From positions 1 through 64,000 of the forward strand of contig CAKUED010000002.1 in NCBI GenBank assembly GCA_934646005.1: 64,000 nt of DNA, given 5' to 3'. Positions 16,810-26,092 of the stretch are shown here, piece by piece (position 1 is the stretch's first letter; every line of letters starts with the position of its first letter). The notes under the pieces were generated by a model. That model was given only the letters and a program-made list of their open reading frames with translations, had not been told where the DNA came from and ran no database searches. The position numbers were made by a program, and so were the translations under genes. Source of the DNA: an uncultured Oscillospiraceae bacterium. GTDB lineage: Bacteria; Bacillota; Clostridia; Oscillospirales; Oscillospiraceae.

Positions 16810-17637
16810 TCACTCCATCATGTAGTAAACACCCTCATCGCCCCAGACCAGAGCGTCCTCGTCGATCTCAAAGACCCGGTAAGAAACGCCGTCATACAAA
16901 GTGGAATCGGCGTAATAGGTGCTGGTCTCATCTGTAGAGTAGGAGAACGTGCCGCAGTCCATCTCCGCCGGCTCGGCGCCGGGCGCGCGCTGGTAATAGC
17001 TCCAGTTTCCATTACCGTCGATGACGATATAGGTCTCCGCCGAGAGATCGCCGTCATAGTACCAGATGCCATTGAACTCCGAGACATTCCGCTGGCAGAG
17101 GTCGGAGTCCCAGCTCCAATAGGCGTCCGGGTCTCCGTCTAAACGACCATTCCAGTCGGACACCTCGTCCCCCGAGGGATCGGGCTCGTCGTCCTCGGTG
17201 AGACGATCGCCGTCCTCATACCAGAGGTGCTCTATCCCCTCGCCGGGATTAAAGTAGCCGTAGGCGGCACAGTAGAGCTGGCCGTCCTCCATGGTGATGA
17301 GGCTGCCGGAATCATCCGAGTTGCTGTAGGCATAGATAGCCTCCCATTCCGGCTCATAGCGAAGATAGCCGTCATCCACCACTTCACCGCTGCGATAGAG
17401 GGTCCAGTTGCCCTCGGCGTCAAACTCCATGGAGTCGTACTCATTGTCCGCTTCTCCCAGCCAGATGCCCTCAAAGCCGGTAAAATCGTTGACGGTATCC
17501 TCGCTGAGACCGCCGCCCAGCCCCTCGTTGGGGTCGTCCTGCGGGGCGATCTGTCCCTCCGTATTGCCGCAGGCTGTGCACAGCAGGAAAAGCAGCAATA
17601 CCAGTCCCAGCAGAAGACATAGCTTTTTTCTCTTCAT
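16810..17637 (-). CDS. Putative surface lipoprotein
   Basis: A 275-residue lipoprotein: MKRKKL, a Leu-rich core and lipobox CTAC with Cys at 23. The mature part is very acidic and consists of two similar blocks, each with a GIWxxxxD-like start and a WxxYxxGE core (GIWLGEADNEYDSMEFDAEG with GNWTLYRSGEV, then GIWYYDGDLSAETYIVIDGN with GNWSYYQRAPG). It is therefore an internal duplication. The start at 17637 is set by GGAGGAATGTCAA. The gap to the next lipoprotein gene is 19 nt. Function unknown. Confidence 0.7.
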   Translation of the reverse strand: MKRKKLCLLLGLVLLLFLLCTACGNTEGQIAPQDDPNEGLGGGLSEDTVNDFTGFEGIWLGEADNEYDSMEFDAEGNWTLYRSGEVVDDGYLRYEPEWEAIYAYSNSDDSGSLITMEDGQLYCAAYGYFNPGEGIEHLWYEDGDRLTEDDEPDPSGDEVSDWNGRLDGDPDAYWSWDSDLCQRNVSEFNGIWYYDGDLSAETYIVIDGNGNWSYYQRAPGAEPAEMDCGTFSYSTDETSTYYADSTLYDGVSYRVFEIDEDALVWGDEGVYYMME

Positions 17638-17699
17638 TTGACATTCCTCCTCATTCTTCATCGCCCAAATATAGCTGCGAAAAAATACTTTGATAGGTC

Positions 17700-17834
17700 T
17701 CACCCATATCCGCCGCAGCATCGGGTGGGTGCGCAGAAGCCGTAAAGATAGGTACAAATGCCGGCATCCATGACAAATCCGCTCCATTTTCGGGCGTCTT
17801 CGTTCTCACCGGCGGTAGATGTGGCCGTCTTCAT
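17700..17834 (-). CDS. Possible 44-residue cysteine-containing peptide
   Basis: A short frame with a CAGGAGC site about 9 nt before its ATG starts 5 nt behind the DUF2442 stop. It encodes MKTATSTAGENEDARKWSGF followed by a Cys-rich tail (CTYLYGFCAPTRCCGGYG). The position and ribosome site make it plausible, but without relatives to compare it may be chance. Confidence 0.25.
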   Translation of the reverse strand: MKTATSTAGENEDARKWSGFVMDAGICTYLYGFCAPTRCCGGYG

Positions 17835-17838
17835 CGTG

Positions 17839-18078
17839 CTAATGCTCCTGTTCCGCCATGGACAAGATCTCATCGTGGCTCAGCTCCACATCGCCGAAGC
17901 GGACAAAGATGCCGTTGGTCACAGCGCTGCTCCACACCTGTGGGTCGGAAAGTGTGCAGAACCGCATTTTGTCCAGATACGGCTTCATATCCAGAAAAAG
18001 CCGGCTCCCGGACACAAAATCGACCCGCAGCACATGGTCGGGCAGCGGTGTGACGGCTGTGAGATACCTTCGGTTCAA
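17839..18078 (-). CDS. DUF2442 domain protein
   Basis: A 79-residue protein with the compact DUF2442 pattern: an N-terminal strand (YLTAVTPLPDHVLRVDF), GSRLFLDMKPYL, then FCTLSDPQVWSSA, IFVRFGDVELSHDEI. Genes of this family often stand beside DUF4160 or other toxin-antitoxin-like genes, but no partner is seen here. The TTG at 18078 is preferred as start because AAGGAGG lies 8 nt before it. The alternative ATG at 18111 falls inside the terminator hairpin of the upstream regulator gene. Confidence 0.7.
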   Translation of the reverse strand: MNRRYLTAVTPLPDHVLRVDFVSGSRLFLDMKPYLDKMRFCTLSDPQVWSSAVTNGIFVRFGDVELSHDEILSMAEQEH

Positions 18079-18108
18079 GTGCGTGCCCTCCTTTCCGTAA
18101 AAAATAAA

Positions 18109-18141
18109 CATCCACCGTACAGATATTGTACGGTGGATGTT
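18109..18141 (-). terminator. Terminator of the LuxR-type regulator gene
   Basis: ACATCCACCGTAC pairs with GTACGGTGGATGT over a 7-nt loop. On the minus strand it is followed by TTATTTTTT, 24 nt behind the regulator stop. Confidence 0.8.
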
Positions 18142-18164
18142 ATGGGATGACCATTAACCAAAGG

Positions 18165-20645
18165 TTAGGTCTTTTGCCTGAGCAGCCCGGCAAGCGTCTT
18201 TCGCTTGGTGCGGGTGTCGCCCTCGATATGGAGCTTGGAATAGATCTGATTCACATACTGCTTGACGCTGCCCTCGGAGAGGTAGAGCTTTTCCGCGATC
18301 TCGCGGTTGCTCAGCCGCTGCGCCATCAGGCGAACGACCTCATACTCCCGCTCGGTCAATGCATCGAGCACCGGCGGGCGGGCGCTTTCGTCTCTTCTCC
18401 GCTCTGCCGCCTCGCCAAGTTTGGTGATTTTTTCAATCAGTTCTGTTTTGATCTCGCGCACCAGCAGGGGCTTCAAGCGCTCGTAGTTTTCAACAAACGG
18501 CGTCACAAGCCCGTCCGGCGCGGCATCGGAAAGCGCCTTTCTCAGCCACGCGCGCCCCTCTTCGGACTTGCCGAGCTTTTCATACGCCGCCGCCGTCTGG
18601 ATGCGGACGTGCAGCGCAACGAGCGCGTAGTGCATCGTCTCGCACACCGCCAGCAGCTCTGCGCTGCGCCCGATGACCTTGGCATAAGCGCCCTCAGCAA
18701 GGTAGACCTGATTTTCGATCATTTCCATCATGGGCTTCCCCGGCACGAGCAGGTTGATGTCGGAGAGGCGGTGCTGCGAGAAGATCTCCGGGATCTTGTC
18801 CGTTTCGCCGCGCAGGGCGTGGTAGTAGGCGCTGGTGGCGCTCCAGAGGTTGATCCACGAGGCGTCGTGATGGCGCAGCAGTGCCGCGTATCGCTCCTCA
18901 AAGGTATAGCGCTGCTCCACATCGGTATGCAGCGAGAGCCGCCGCGACAGAAAGTCGCAGCAGAGCGCCATGTTGACCTGCCTGCTGCCGCGGACCTGTG
19001 CGTAGGCGCGCTCCAGCTCGATGTGCGCATCGGTGAAGCAGCCCTGACAGAACAGCGCCTCAGCGCGCATGATGGTCTCCGCGCCCTGCCCGTGGTTGTT
19101 GGTGACCTTGTAGTAGTGGGGCATACACTCGTCCATCTTCGCAAGCTCGCTTTCGAGGTCTCCCGGCGCACGATGGAACATCATCAGAACAGACGGCGAG
19201 CCGAAGGTCCAGCCGCCGCCGGACTGGATGCTGATGGCAGGGCGGGACATCTGCGCGCTGGCACTGCGGTGCAGGCGGCTCATGGCACTGATGTCGTTGT
19301 AGCAGAGAAAGCTGAGAATGAGGTCACACTCGCCCAGCAGGTTGCCCCGCTCTTCTTCGGACAGCTCCGAATGCTCCTCAATGGCGGACAGCAGCAGCGC
19401 CTTCAGCTCCAGCATTTTCGGGATCTGCCGCCATGTGAACATCCGGCGCATCAGCACCAGAATGGCAAGGGGATAGGCCTTCAGCGTTTCGGCGGGGCAT
19501 TTGTCCAGCGCCTCCAGCACATCCTCGGGCTTGAGCGAGGCAAGCAAAATGCCCGCATCGCTGCGGATGACGCGCAGCAGCGCGTCATAATTCTCGCTCC
19601 TGCGGTAGGTGGCGATGGCGTGGAGATACTGCCGGTGCTGCTCATACCACAGGCCGAAGCGCTCCCAATAGAGCTTCTGCGTTTCAGCCTTCATCGCCAG
19701 AAAGCTGCGTTCTGCGCACTCCTTCATCATGTGGTGGAAGCGATAGGTCACACCGTCAGGCAGGCGCGTGACAAAGGCGTTTTGCGCAGTCAGCATGGAG
19801 AGAATTTGCTCAGCGTCCGCGTCGCCTGTGATACACTGCGCCATTTCGGCGCTAAATTCATCGGCAAGCCCCATGACCGCCAAAAACTCCCGCTGTTTTT
19901 CCGGCAGCGGATCGATCATGGCGGCGGTAAAGGTGGTATAGATGTCGGAATTGCGGCTGGGCAGCACGCCGCGCTCAGAGAGCGTTCGCAGATTTAGGTA
20001 CACGGCAGAGAACCAGCCCTCACTGGAATAGAGCAGGCTCTCCACCTGCGCATCGGAAAGCGCCGTGCCGCAGCGGCGGGCATAGACGGCAAGCTCCGTA
20101 TGGTTCAGGCGCAGCTGCTCCGTGCCGATCTGATAGACCTTTGCCCCCAGCCGCACCGCCTCCGCCGCAGGCAGAAAGCGGTCGCGGCTGGCGACGATGA
20201 GATGTACGTTTGCAGGCAGCTTATTTGCGAGCATACAGAGAAACAGCGAGGCGCGCTTATCCGTGAGCAGGTGAAAATCGTCAATGAAGAGATAGCAGGG
20301 GGCTTCACCCGCCAGCGCATGGCAGAGGTCATCCACCAGCAGTCCGCCGCCCGCTGCGTCCGTGGGGCAGGGATAGTCCCGCAGGAAGGGGAAGCCCGCG
20401 CGGGCAAACGCCTCCTGCACGCTTTTCCAGAAGATCGCAAGGTTATCGGAATACACGCTGATGCGGATGATTTTCAGGGTTTCCGCCTTGGCGCGCTCCT
20501 CCAGATACCAGTTCACTGCCGTGGTCTTTCCGTAGCCCATGGGCGCGACCACGGTGGTCATGGCGCAGCGGGAAATGGGCCGCAGGCTCTCCTGCAGCCT
20601 TTCTGATATGTAAATGGTATTTAAATTCCATTTCAGTTTTGGCAT
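18165..20645 (-). CDS. LuxR-family ATP-binding regulator (MalT/LAL type)
   Basis: An 826-residue regulator. The N-terminal STAND-type ATPase has Walker A APMGYGKTT (about residues 34-42) and Walker B CYLFIDDFHLL. A long helical TPR-like middle (about 330-740) and a C-terminal LuxR helix-turn-helix (LTEREYEVVRLMAQRLSNRE, IAEKLYLSEGSVKQYVNQIY) follow. This is the architecture of MalT-like large ATP-binding regulators, which activate transcription after sensing a ligand. The ATG at 20645 is used because GGAGGGG precedes it; the GTG five codons earlier would include that site. It may control the lipoprotein/DUF3137 genes downstream (inference from position). Confidence 0.9.
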   Translation of the reverse strand: MPKLKWNLNTIYISERLQESLRPISRCAMTTVVAPMGYGKTTAVNWYLEERAKAETLKIIRISVYSDNLAIFWKSVQEAFARAGFPFLRDYPCPTDAAGGGLLVDDLCHALAGEAPCYLFIDDFHLLTDKRASLFLCMLANKLPANVHLIVASRDRFLPAAEAVRLGAKVYQIGTEQLRLNHTELAVYARRCGTALSDAQVESLLYSSEGWFSAVYLNLRTLSERGVLPSRNSDIYTTFTAAMIDPLPEKQREFLAVMGLADEFSAEMAQCITGDADAEQILSMLTAQNAFVTRLPDGVTYRFHHMMKECAERSFLAMKAETQKLYWERFGLWYEQHRQYLHAIATYRRSENYDALLRVIRSDAGILLASLKPEDVLEALDKCPAETLKAYPLAILVLMRRMFTWRQIPKMLELKALLLSAIEEHSELSEEERGNLLGECDLILSFLCYNDISAMSRLHRSASAQMSRPAISIQSGGGWTFGSPSVLMMFHRAPGDLESELAKMDECMPHYYKVTNNHGQGAETIMRAEALFCQGCFTDAHIELERAYAQVRGSRQVNMALCCDFLSRRLSLHTDVEQRYTFEERYAALLRHHDASWINLWSATSAYYHALRGETDKIPEIFSQHRLSDINLLVPGKPMMEMIENQVYLAEGAYAKVIGRSAELLAVCETMHYALVALHVRIQTAAAYEKLGKSEEGRAWLRKALSDAAPDGLVTPFVENYERLKPLLVREIKTELIEKITKLGEAAERRRDESARPPVLDALTEREYEVVRLMAQRLSNREIAEKLYLSEGSVKQYVNQIYSKLHIEGDTRTKRKTLAGLLRQKT

Positions 20646-21451
20646 GGCATTCCCCTCCACTGCGCTGTCACTGTGCCTGTAACTGCTGCGGTTTGAATAT
20701 GATTATACCGAATTATCCCGCAGGTGTAAACCGCATCCGTATCATTTTCTGCCCTTCCTGCCTGTAAAATGATGTGCAGGCAATGGCTCTGAAGTCACTT
20801 CCTTTTGAGCGTCGTATAGGCGGAGCGAAGATTAAGCCAGCGTCATTCTTATAGACCTCTTGGTGGACAACCGTCCCCGCACCTGTGCACCATGCCATCG
20901 TGGGACGGTCGTTATTTTACCATTTGCTTCATCGGGGGACTTTCAGAAAGGCTCTTCGTCAGCAAAAGAAGACCTGCAAGCCATTGTGTAGATAGTTTAC
21001 AGATGCTGGTATTCTTTGGTTATGGCATCCCACGGTGTGGGTGGGGCTTCTCCTCGGGGAGTTCATCCTGTTCCATCAAGTAGAGAAACTGGTGGCCGAG
21101 AATACCGCAAAGCCCCGCTGGAATTGCTCCGGCGAGGCTTTACCTTTGACCACATAAAATGCCACAGACAGGTGTGGAACACATGGGAAACTCAGGTCGC
21201 AAGATGTTAGAAAAGGAATTAAAATCGAGAGGAAACCGCCAAAAACGGCTGAAAAGTATAGGAAAAATATTGCGGTAGCTCTTTGTTTACAGCGGTGCAG
21301 TTTTGCGCAGTGATCCTCATTTTACAACGCATTCATGTCCGCCACCAGCAGTTTGCAAGTTTGAATCTTGTAAGCCGTTTTTCCTGTTCGAATTTTCCTA
21401 CAACCCCGTTGTTTTTCTTGTGGTCGGGAGGTCCTTTTATATTGTATAGTA
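20646..21451. other. 806-nt region without a recognisable gene
   Basis: Several short frames are present but none has good codon structure or a ribosome site. Stretches such as KGSSSAKEDLQAIV (plus, ending near 20993) and MLEKELKSRGNRQKR (plus, near 21205) look like broken ends of mobile-element proteins, but I cannot name them. Composition is more AT-rich and less regular than the flanks. Confidence 0.35.
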
Positions 21452-22753
21452 TCAGACGGGCGCGACGGCGTTTTTGAGGGGGAGGACGATCTGGAGGCAG
21501 AAGATGCCGTTTTGAGCTTTGAACTCGCAGAGGCCGCCGGTGCGGGCGGCGATGGTCTGGATGCTCCGGCAGCCGTAGCCGTGCCCCTTGCGTGCGGTAA
21601 CGGGGCGACCGTCCGGCGAGATGGTCAGTTCCCCGGCGTAGGGGTTTTTGACCTCGATGAGGAGCTTCCCCAGCCGGAGGGCGCAGTAGAGCGAGACCGT
21701 GCGCTGCTCCTCCGGGAGTTCGGCGACGGCGTGCAGCGCGTTTTCCAGCGCGTTGGACAGCACGGCGCACAGCTCCGCGTCCGAAATACCGAGCTCGCGC
21801 GGCAGCTTCGCGTCCACGTCCAGTCGCGCGCCCGCGTGCTGCGCCTTTTCCGCAAACGACGAGCAGAGCAGATTCACCAGCTCATTTTCGCAATAGCGCC
21901 GGGGCGTGATGGTCTCAATATCGGACTGCACCTTGCGGATATACTGCGACGCCTGCTCCGGCTTTCCCGCTGCAATGAGCCCCTCGAGCATCGTCAGGTG
22001 GTGGCGCATATCGTGCTGATACACTGCCGTCTGCGTCTGCGCGCGGCGGAGGGTATCCATCTGCGTCTGCGCCTGCGACCATTTGACCGCGAGCATGGAG
22101 CTTTGCAGCTCTGCCTGACGGCCGCGCTCCGCCTGCGCATGGTAGGCGGTGAGGAACACCACATAAAACGTCACGAGTACCGCCGGGAGCGATTCGCTGA
22201 TGGCGTCATTGGAATACAGGGCGTTTGAGTAGATGGTGGTGGCATAATCAAAAAAGTAATACGCCACGGGCAGCGCGCCAAACAGCCACAGCGCCGTTTT
22301 GGAGCACGTCATCGCCTCGTGCGCAGCGCGGACAAAATAGCGCCGCAGGATAAAAAACAGCGGGATGATGAGCAGGGTGTAGCAGATTTGCCCCACGAGC
22401 TGCGAGCGCGTCGCCTCGGTGATGACCATACGCACCCAGTTCGGGAGCTCACAGCACAGGTACGCCGTGTATACGCTTACGAGCGCGATGCCGGGTGAGC
22501 GCCCAAGCGCGAAGATGAGCAGCAGGATCAGCGGCAGGTGCACGAGCACGGGATAGATCTTTTCCACAAGGTCCAGCCCGAACGCGGCGTGCAGTGAGAT
22601 CTGAAGCGCCAGAAATACTGGGCACGCGAGCGCAATGAGCTGCTTCTGCCGCGTTGTTTCGCAGCCGCCGGAAATTCCGGCGCTGAGGAGAATGCCGAAG
22701 ATCAGAACGCATCCGTAATTTACGGAGCTGAGAATACGCAGTATCATAGTCAA
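21452..22753 (-). CDS. AgrC-like sensor histidine kinase (GHKL)
   Basis: A 433-residue kinase with six to seven membrane spans in residues 1-200, a coiled linker, and a HATPase_c_5 GHKL domain. The phospho-acceptor box is YQHDMRHHLTMLEGLI (near 245). The N box NALENALHAV and the glycine box GHGYGCRSIQTI are complete. The topology resembles AgrC/ComD/VirS kinases that sense secreted peptides. Its start overlaps the response-regulator stop by 4 nt, so the two are translationally coupled. No obvious AgrB/AgrD-like gene is in the window. Confidence 0.88.
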   Translation of the reverse strand: MTMILRILSSVNYGCVLIFGILLSAGISGGCETTRQKQLIALACPVFLALQISLHAAFGLDLVEKIYPVLVHLPLILLLIFALGRSPGIALVSVYTAYLCCELPNWVRMVITEATRSQLVGQICYTLLIIPLFFILRRYFVRAAHEAMTCSKTALWLFGALPVAYYFFDYATTIYSNALYSNDAISESLPAVLVTFYVVFLTAYHAQAERGRQAELQSSMLAVKWSQAQTQMDTLRRAQTQTAVYQHDMRHHLTMLEGLIAAGKPEQASQYIRKVQSDIETITPRRYCENELVNLLCSSFAEKAQHAGARLDVDAKLPRELGISDAELCAVLSNALENALHAVAELPEEQRTVSLYCALRLGKLLIEVKNPYAGELTISPDGRPVTARKGHGYGCRSIQTIAARTGGLCEFKAQNGIFCLQIVLPLKNAVAPV

Positions 22754-23469
22754 ACCTCCCGCCGCGCGAACAGCAGCTCCATATAATCCTTCTGAAGCTG
22801 CGGGTACAAAAGCCGCGACACCGGCAGGCTCTGCCCCGTAAACGTCTGCACCCCGGTGGGCGACAGCTCCCGGATTTGCAGCATATTGACGATATACGAC
22901 CGATGGATGCGCATAAACTCCGGGCGGGCGAGGAGCTCCGGCTCATACTCGCGCATTACGCCCGTGACCTCACGCACCTGTCCGTTCGTCGTATTAAAAT
23001 AAAGGTGTTTGCCGCTGACCTCCACATACGCCAGCTCCGAAAACGGCACGCGGATGAATGTGCCGCCGGATTTGAGCGTCAGCGCCTCCTGCGGCTTTTG
23101 CTCGCGCAGGTAGAGCCGGTCGAGGAGCGGGAAGAGCTTTTTTGCCGTGACGGGCTTGAGCAGATACTCCAGCGCCTGCACGCCGTAGCTCTCATACGCA
23201 AAGCCGGGCGAGGAGGTGAGAAATACGATGTCCGCCGCATTGTCAAAGGTGCGGATCTCCCGCGCCGCCGCCATGCCGCTCGTGCCGGGCATCATCACAT
23301 CCAGAAGATACAGCGTAAAGCGCTCCCTCTGCGCCGCCTCCAGCAGCTCACCGGCGTTGTGGAACAGCCGCAGGCGGATGATCGCGCGCTGCTGCTCCTG
23401 CCATGTGCGCAGAAGCGATTCGACCGCCGCCAGCTCCCCGAGCTGGTCGTCACACACCGCAATATTCAT
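22750..23469 (-). CDS. LytTR-type response regulator (AgrA-like)
   Basis: A 239-residue regulator. The receiver domain (1-120) has the acidic pocket CDDQ, phospho-acceptor Asp in LYLLDVMMPG and the conserved Lys in LLKPV. The LytTR DNA-binding domain (about 135-235) shows FIRVPFSELAYVEVSGKHLY and FMRIHRSYIVN. The start at 23469 (MNIAVCDD) follows AAAGGGGG. It pairs with the kinase at 21452 and probably binds the paired direct repeats at 23553-23586. Confidence 0.9.
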   Translation of the reverse strand: MNIAVCDDQLGELAAVESLLRTWQEQQRAIIRLRLFHNAGELLEAAQRERFTLYLLDVMMPGTSGMAAAREIRTFDNAADIVFLTSSPGFAYESYGVQALEYLLKPVTAKKLFPLLDRLYLREQKPQEALTLKSGGTFIRVPFSELAYVEVSGKHLYFNTTNGQVREVTGVMREYEPELLARPEFMRIHRSYIVNMLQIRELSPTGVQTFTGQSLPVSRLLYPQLQKDYMELLFARREV

Positions 23470-23552
23470 CGAAAAACGCCCCCTTTCGGCAAAGAACTCC
23501 TTCTCAAGCAGCATTCTATCATAAATCCCGCTGCCTTTCCAGCGGGGTTTTG

Positions 23553-23586
23553 CATTTCATACCGCAAAACCCTACATTTCGTGCCG
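23553..23586 (+). promoter_or_regulatory. Paired direct repeats, candidate LytTR regulator site
   Basis: CATTTCATACCG (23553-23564) and CATTTCGTGCCG (23575-23586) match at 10 of 12 bases and are 22 nt apart, two helical turns. LytTR regulators typically bind two direct repeats on one face of the DNA. An extended -10 box (TGCTATACT, 23612-23620) without a good -35 lies downstream, as expected for an activated promoter reading towards 23676. Confidence 0.65.
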
Positions 23587-23611
23587 TCCGCCCCAAATCG
23601 CCGCGGCGCAG

Positions 23612-23620
23612 TGCTATACT
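23612..23620 (+). promoter_or_regulatory. Extended -10 promoter for the protease/surface gene group
   Basis: TGC followed by TATACT. The expected -35 position holds CAAATC-like DNA, a poor match, consistent with activator dependence. Confidence 0.5.
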
Positions 23621-23675
23621 CAGACCGTAAAGAATTTGGCAGCACCATCATCCGGCGAGAAGGGAGGCGCGGCAG

Positions 23676-24002
23676 ATGCCAGAATGGCTTGGGTGGCTTG
23701 TGGCAGGGATCAGTACCGTGGGATTTATTTCCCTCTGGTTCTGGGAGGTCCGGCGCGTTCTGCGGAGCTTTCAGAGCACTGTGGAAAGCGCGGCGGGGCA
23801 GCTTCTGACCTACCGCAAAAAGCTCGCGCAAGCCCAGCAGGACGCCGCGCTTCAGGAGGTCCTGCGGCGCAGCGAGAGCATCTACCAGCAGGCGGCGGAG
23901 CATTACAACACGGTGCTCTGCAAGCCATGGGCTTACTTACCGGGGCGGCTGCTCGGCTTCCGAAGAGAGCCGGAGGACATCCCCATCCCGCCCGCGGCAT
24001 AG
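23676..24002 (+). CDS. Small single-span membrane protein
   Basis: A 108-residue protein with one N-terminal membrane helix (WLGWLVAGISTVGFISLWFW, about 4-23), a long basic and Gln-rich amphipathic helix (about 25-80, likely coiled coil) and a short Pro-rich tail. GAAGGGAGG precedes the ATG. It is the first gene behind the candidate LytTR-controlled promoter and 33 nt before the clostripain-type gene, so it may be part of the regulated output. No family recognised. Confidence 0.65.
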   Translation: MPEWLGWLVAGISTVGFISLWFWEVRRVLRSFQSTVESAAGQLLTYRKKLAQAQQDAALQEVLRRSESIYQQAAEHYNTVLCKPWAYLPGRLLGFRREPEDIPIPPAA

Positions 24003-24035
24003 CGCGGCGGGACGCGAAAAGAAAGGAAAAACAGC

Positions 24036-26033
24036 ATGAAAAAGAGGATTTTGGCATTTTTACTGGCGCTGTGCATGATTGCGTCGCTCGCGGCGTGCAG
24101 CGGCGCGGACGATATGGAAGAGCCGGACGTCGAGCCCGATGTTTCGGCGGACGAGCCGGTCGAGCCGGCTGAGGAAGCGCCCGCAGAAAACGCGGGGAGC
24201 TGGTCGATCTACTGGTATCTGTGCGGCAGCGACCTGGAGTCCGGCGGCGGCTTTGCCACGGGCGACCTGAGCGAGCTGATGCAGGTGCAGCTTCCCGAGG
24301 ATGTGAACGTGGTCATCGAGACCGGCGGCGCGTCCGAATGGCAGAACGAGGTGGTGGACGCCTCCAAGCTCCAGCGCTGGGTGTATAACAGCGAGGGCTT
24401 GCAGCTCATCGACGAGCAGCCGTCCGCCAGCATGGGGCAGGCGCAGACGCTCGCGGATTTTTTGCAGTTTGCCAAGACGAACTATCCCGCCGAAAAAACG
24501 GCGGTGCTGTTCTGGAATCACGGCGGCGGCTCGGTGTCCGGCGCGGCGTTTGACGAGCTGTATGAGCTGGATTCGCTGACGCTCGACGAGATGTATGCGG
24601 CGTTTTCCAGCGTGTGGACGCCGTCGGCGGACGAGCAGCCGCTGGAGCTGGTCGGCTTTGATACCTGTCTGATGGCGACGGTGGACGTTGCGAACACGTT
24701 CTCGGACGTTGCGAAATATCTGGTCGCGTCCGAGGAGACCGAGCCTGCGAACGGCTGGTACTACTCGCAGTGGGTCGGCGCGCTGGCGGAGGATCCGTCC
24801 ATGGACGGCGCGCAGCTCGGCACGATTATCTGCGACGCGTACATGGCGGGCTGCGAAGAGGTCGGCACGCAGGACAACACCACGCTGTCGGTGACGGATC
24901 TGTCGAAGGTCGGGGCGCTGCTTTCGGCGTATGAGACCTTTGGCGCGGAGGCGCTCAGCGCGGCGTGCACCGATCCGGCGTTTTTCTCGCAGTTTGCGCG
25001 CGTGGCGCAGCGCAGCGAAAATTACGGCGGCAACACCAAGGAGCAGGGCTACACCAACATGGTGGACCTCGGGCATATGGCGCGGCTGACGGTCGATACG
25101 CTGCCGTCGGCGCAGGCGGTGCTGGACGCGCTGGACGAGTGCGTGCTCTATCAGGTGAACGGGCAGTACCGCACCGAAGCGACGGGTCTTTCCTGCTACT
25201 ACTCCTATAACGGCGACGTGAGCGACCTCAACGGCTTTATCGCCCTGGGCGCGAGCACGGCGTTCAAGTATTTCTACTCCTACGGGCTGACCGGCGAGCT
25301 GGACGAGAGCGGCATGGAATACATCGCCGGGATGGACTTTACGGAGCTTCCCGAACGCAAGACGCTGAGCACCATGGGCTGGGACGGCAAGGCGCTGGAG
25401 CTGAGCGACACCGGCAGCGCTGTGCTGACGCTCGGTCCTGACGCGGCGGACGTTCTGTCCACGATCGGCTTCTCGCTGTACTATGTGGATGTTGACAACG
25501 ACCTCATGCTCCTGCTCGGCACGGACAACGACATGAACGCCGACTGGGAAAACGGTGTGTTCTCCGACAATTTCCGCGGGGTCTGGGGCGCGCTGGACGG
25601 CAGCCTCGCGTACATGGAGCTGAGCTACGAGGGTGAGGACTATAACCTCTACTCCGTGCCGATCCTCCTCAACGGCGAGGAATATAACCTCCAGATCGCC
25701 TATGACTTCTCGACCGAGACGTGGAACATCCTCGGCGCGCGGCAGGGCATCGACGACTCCGGCATGGCGGACAAGGAGCTGCGCCTCTTGCAGCCCGGCG
25801 ACGAGGTCACGCTGGTGTGGTACATGAGCGACCTGTCTACCGACGCCGATCCTGAGGCGTACACCGCCGATACCGTTGTCATCAGCGAGGATACGACGTT
25901 CGGCGAGGTGCAGCTTCCCGACGGGCAGTATGCGATGCTCTTTGAAATGTACGACGCCACCGGCGCGAGCGCGCTTTCCGACGTGGTCCTGTTCAACTGC
26001 GCGGACGGCGAAATTACGACCACCGTGTTCTAA
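24036..26033 (+). CDS. Clostripain-family (C11) cysteine protease-like lipoprotein
   Basis: A 665-residue lipoprotein: MKKR, hydrophobic core, LAAC with Cys at 21, then an acidic Glu/Pro linker to about 52. The catalytic domain starts at WSIYWYLCGSDLES. The family's catalytic pair is visible as His in LFWNHGGGSVSG (about 163) and Cys in VGFDTCLMATVD (about 210). Clostripain-like enzymes cleave after basic residues and mature by self-processing. Here the enzyme would be anchored outside the membrane. The C-terminal ~250 residues are beta-rich and probably non-catalytic. Its neighbours suggest a role in surface-protein processing or protein breakdown (inference). Confidence 0.87.
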   Translation: MKKRILAFLLALCMIASLAACSGADDMEEPDVEPDVSADEPVEPAEEAPAENAGSWSIYWYLCGSDLESGGGFATGDLSELMQVQLPEDVNVVIETGGASEWQNEVVDASKLQRWVYNSEGLQLIDEQPSASMGQAQTLADFLQFAKTNYPAEKTAVLFWNHGGGSVSGAAFDELYELDSLTLDEMYAAFSSVWTPSADEQPLELVGFDTCLMATVDVANTFSDVAKYLVASEETEPANGWYYSQWVGALAEDPSMDGAQLGTIICDAYMAGCEEVGTQDNTTLSVTDLSKVGALLSAYETFGAEALSAACTDPAFFSQFARVAQRSENYGGNTKEQGYTNMVDLGHMARLTVDTLPSAQAVLDALDECVLYQVNGQYRTEATGLSCYYSYNGDVSDLNGFIALGASTAFKYFYSYGLTGELDESGMEYIAGMDFTELPERKTLSTMGWDGKALELSDTGSAVLTLGPDAADVLSTIGFSLYYVDVDNDLMLLLGTDNDMNADWENGVFSDNFRGVWGALDGSLAYMELSYEGEDYNLYSVPILLNGEEYNLQIAYDFSTETWNILGARQGIDDSGMADKELRLLQPGDEVTLVWYMSDLSTDADPEAYTADTVVISEDTTFGEVQLPDGQYAMLFEMYDATGASALSDVVLFNCADGEITTTVF

Positions 26034-26092
26034 ATCTGTTGGCAATTAAATTTATATAAAGCCAAAAAGCAAGAAAAGGGAGAAACAAAATC

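Noticed and set aside
18126..19997. A 623-codon plus-strand frame opposite the LuxR-type regulator
   Set aside because: The minus-strand protein has clear Walker and LuxR motifs. The plus-strand translation has none and no start site.
20892..21477. Short plus-strand frames between the LuxR regulator and the histidine kinase
   Set aside because: No ribosome sites and no recognisable domains; possibly broken mobile-element ends, so not listed as genes.
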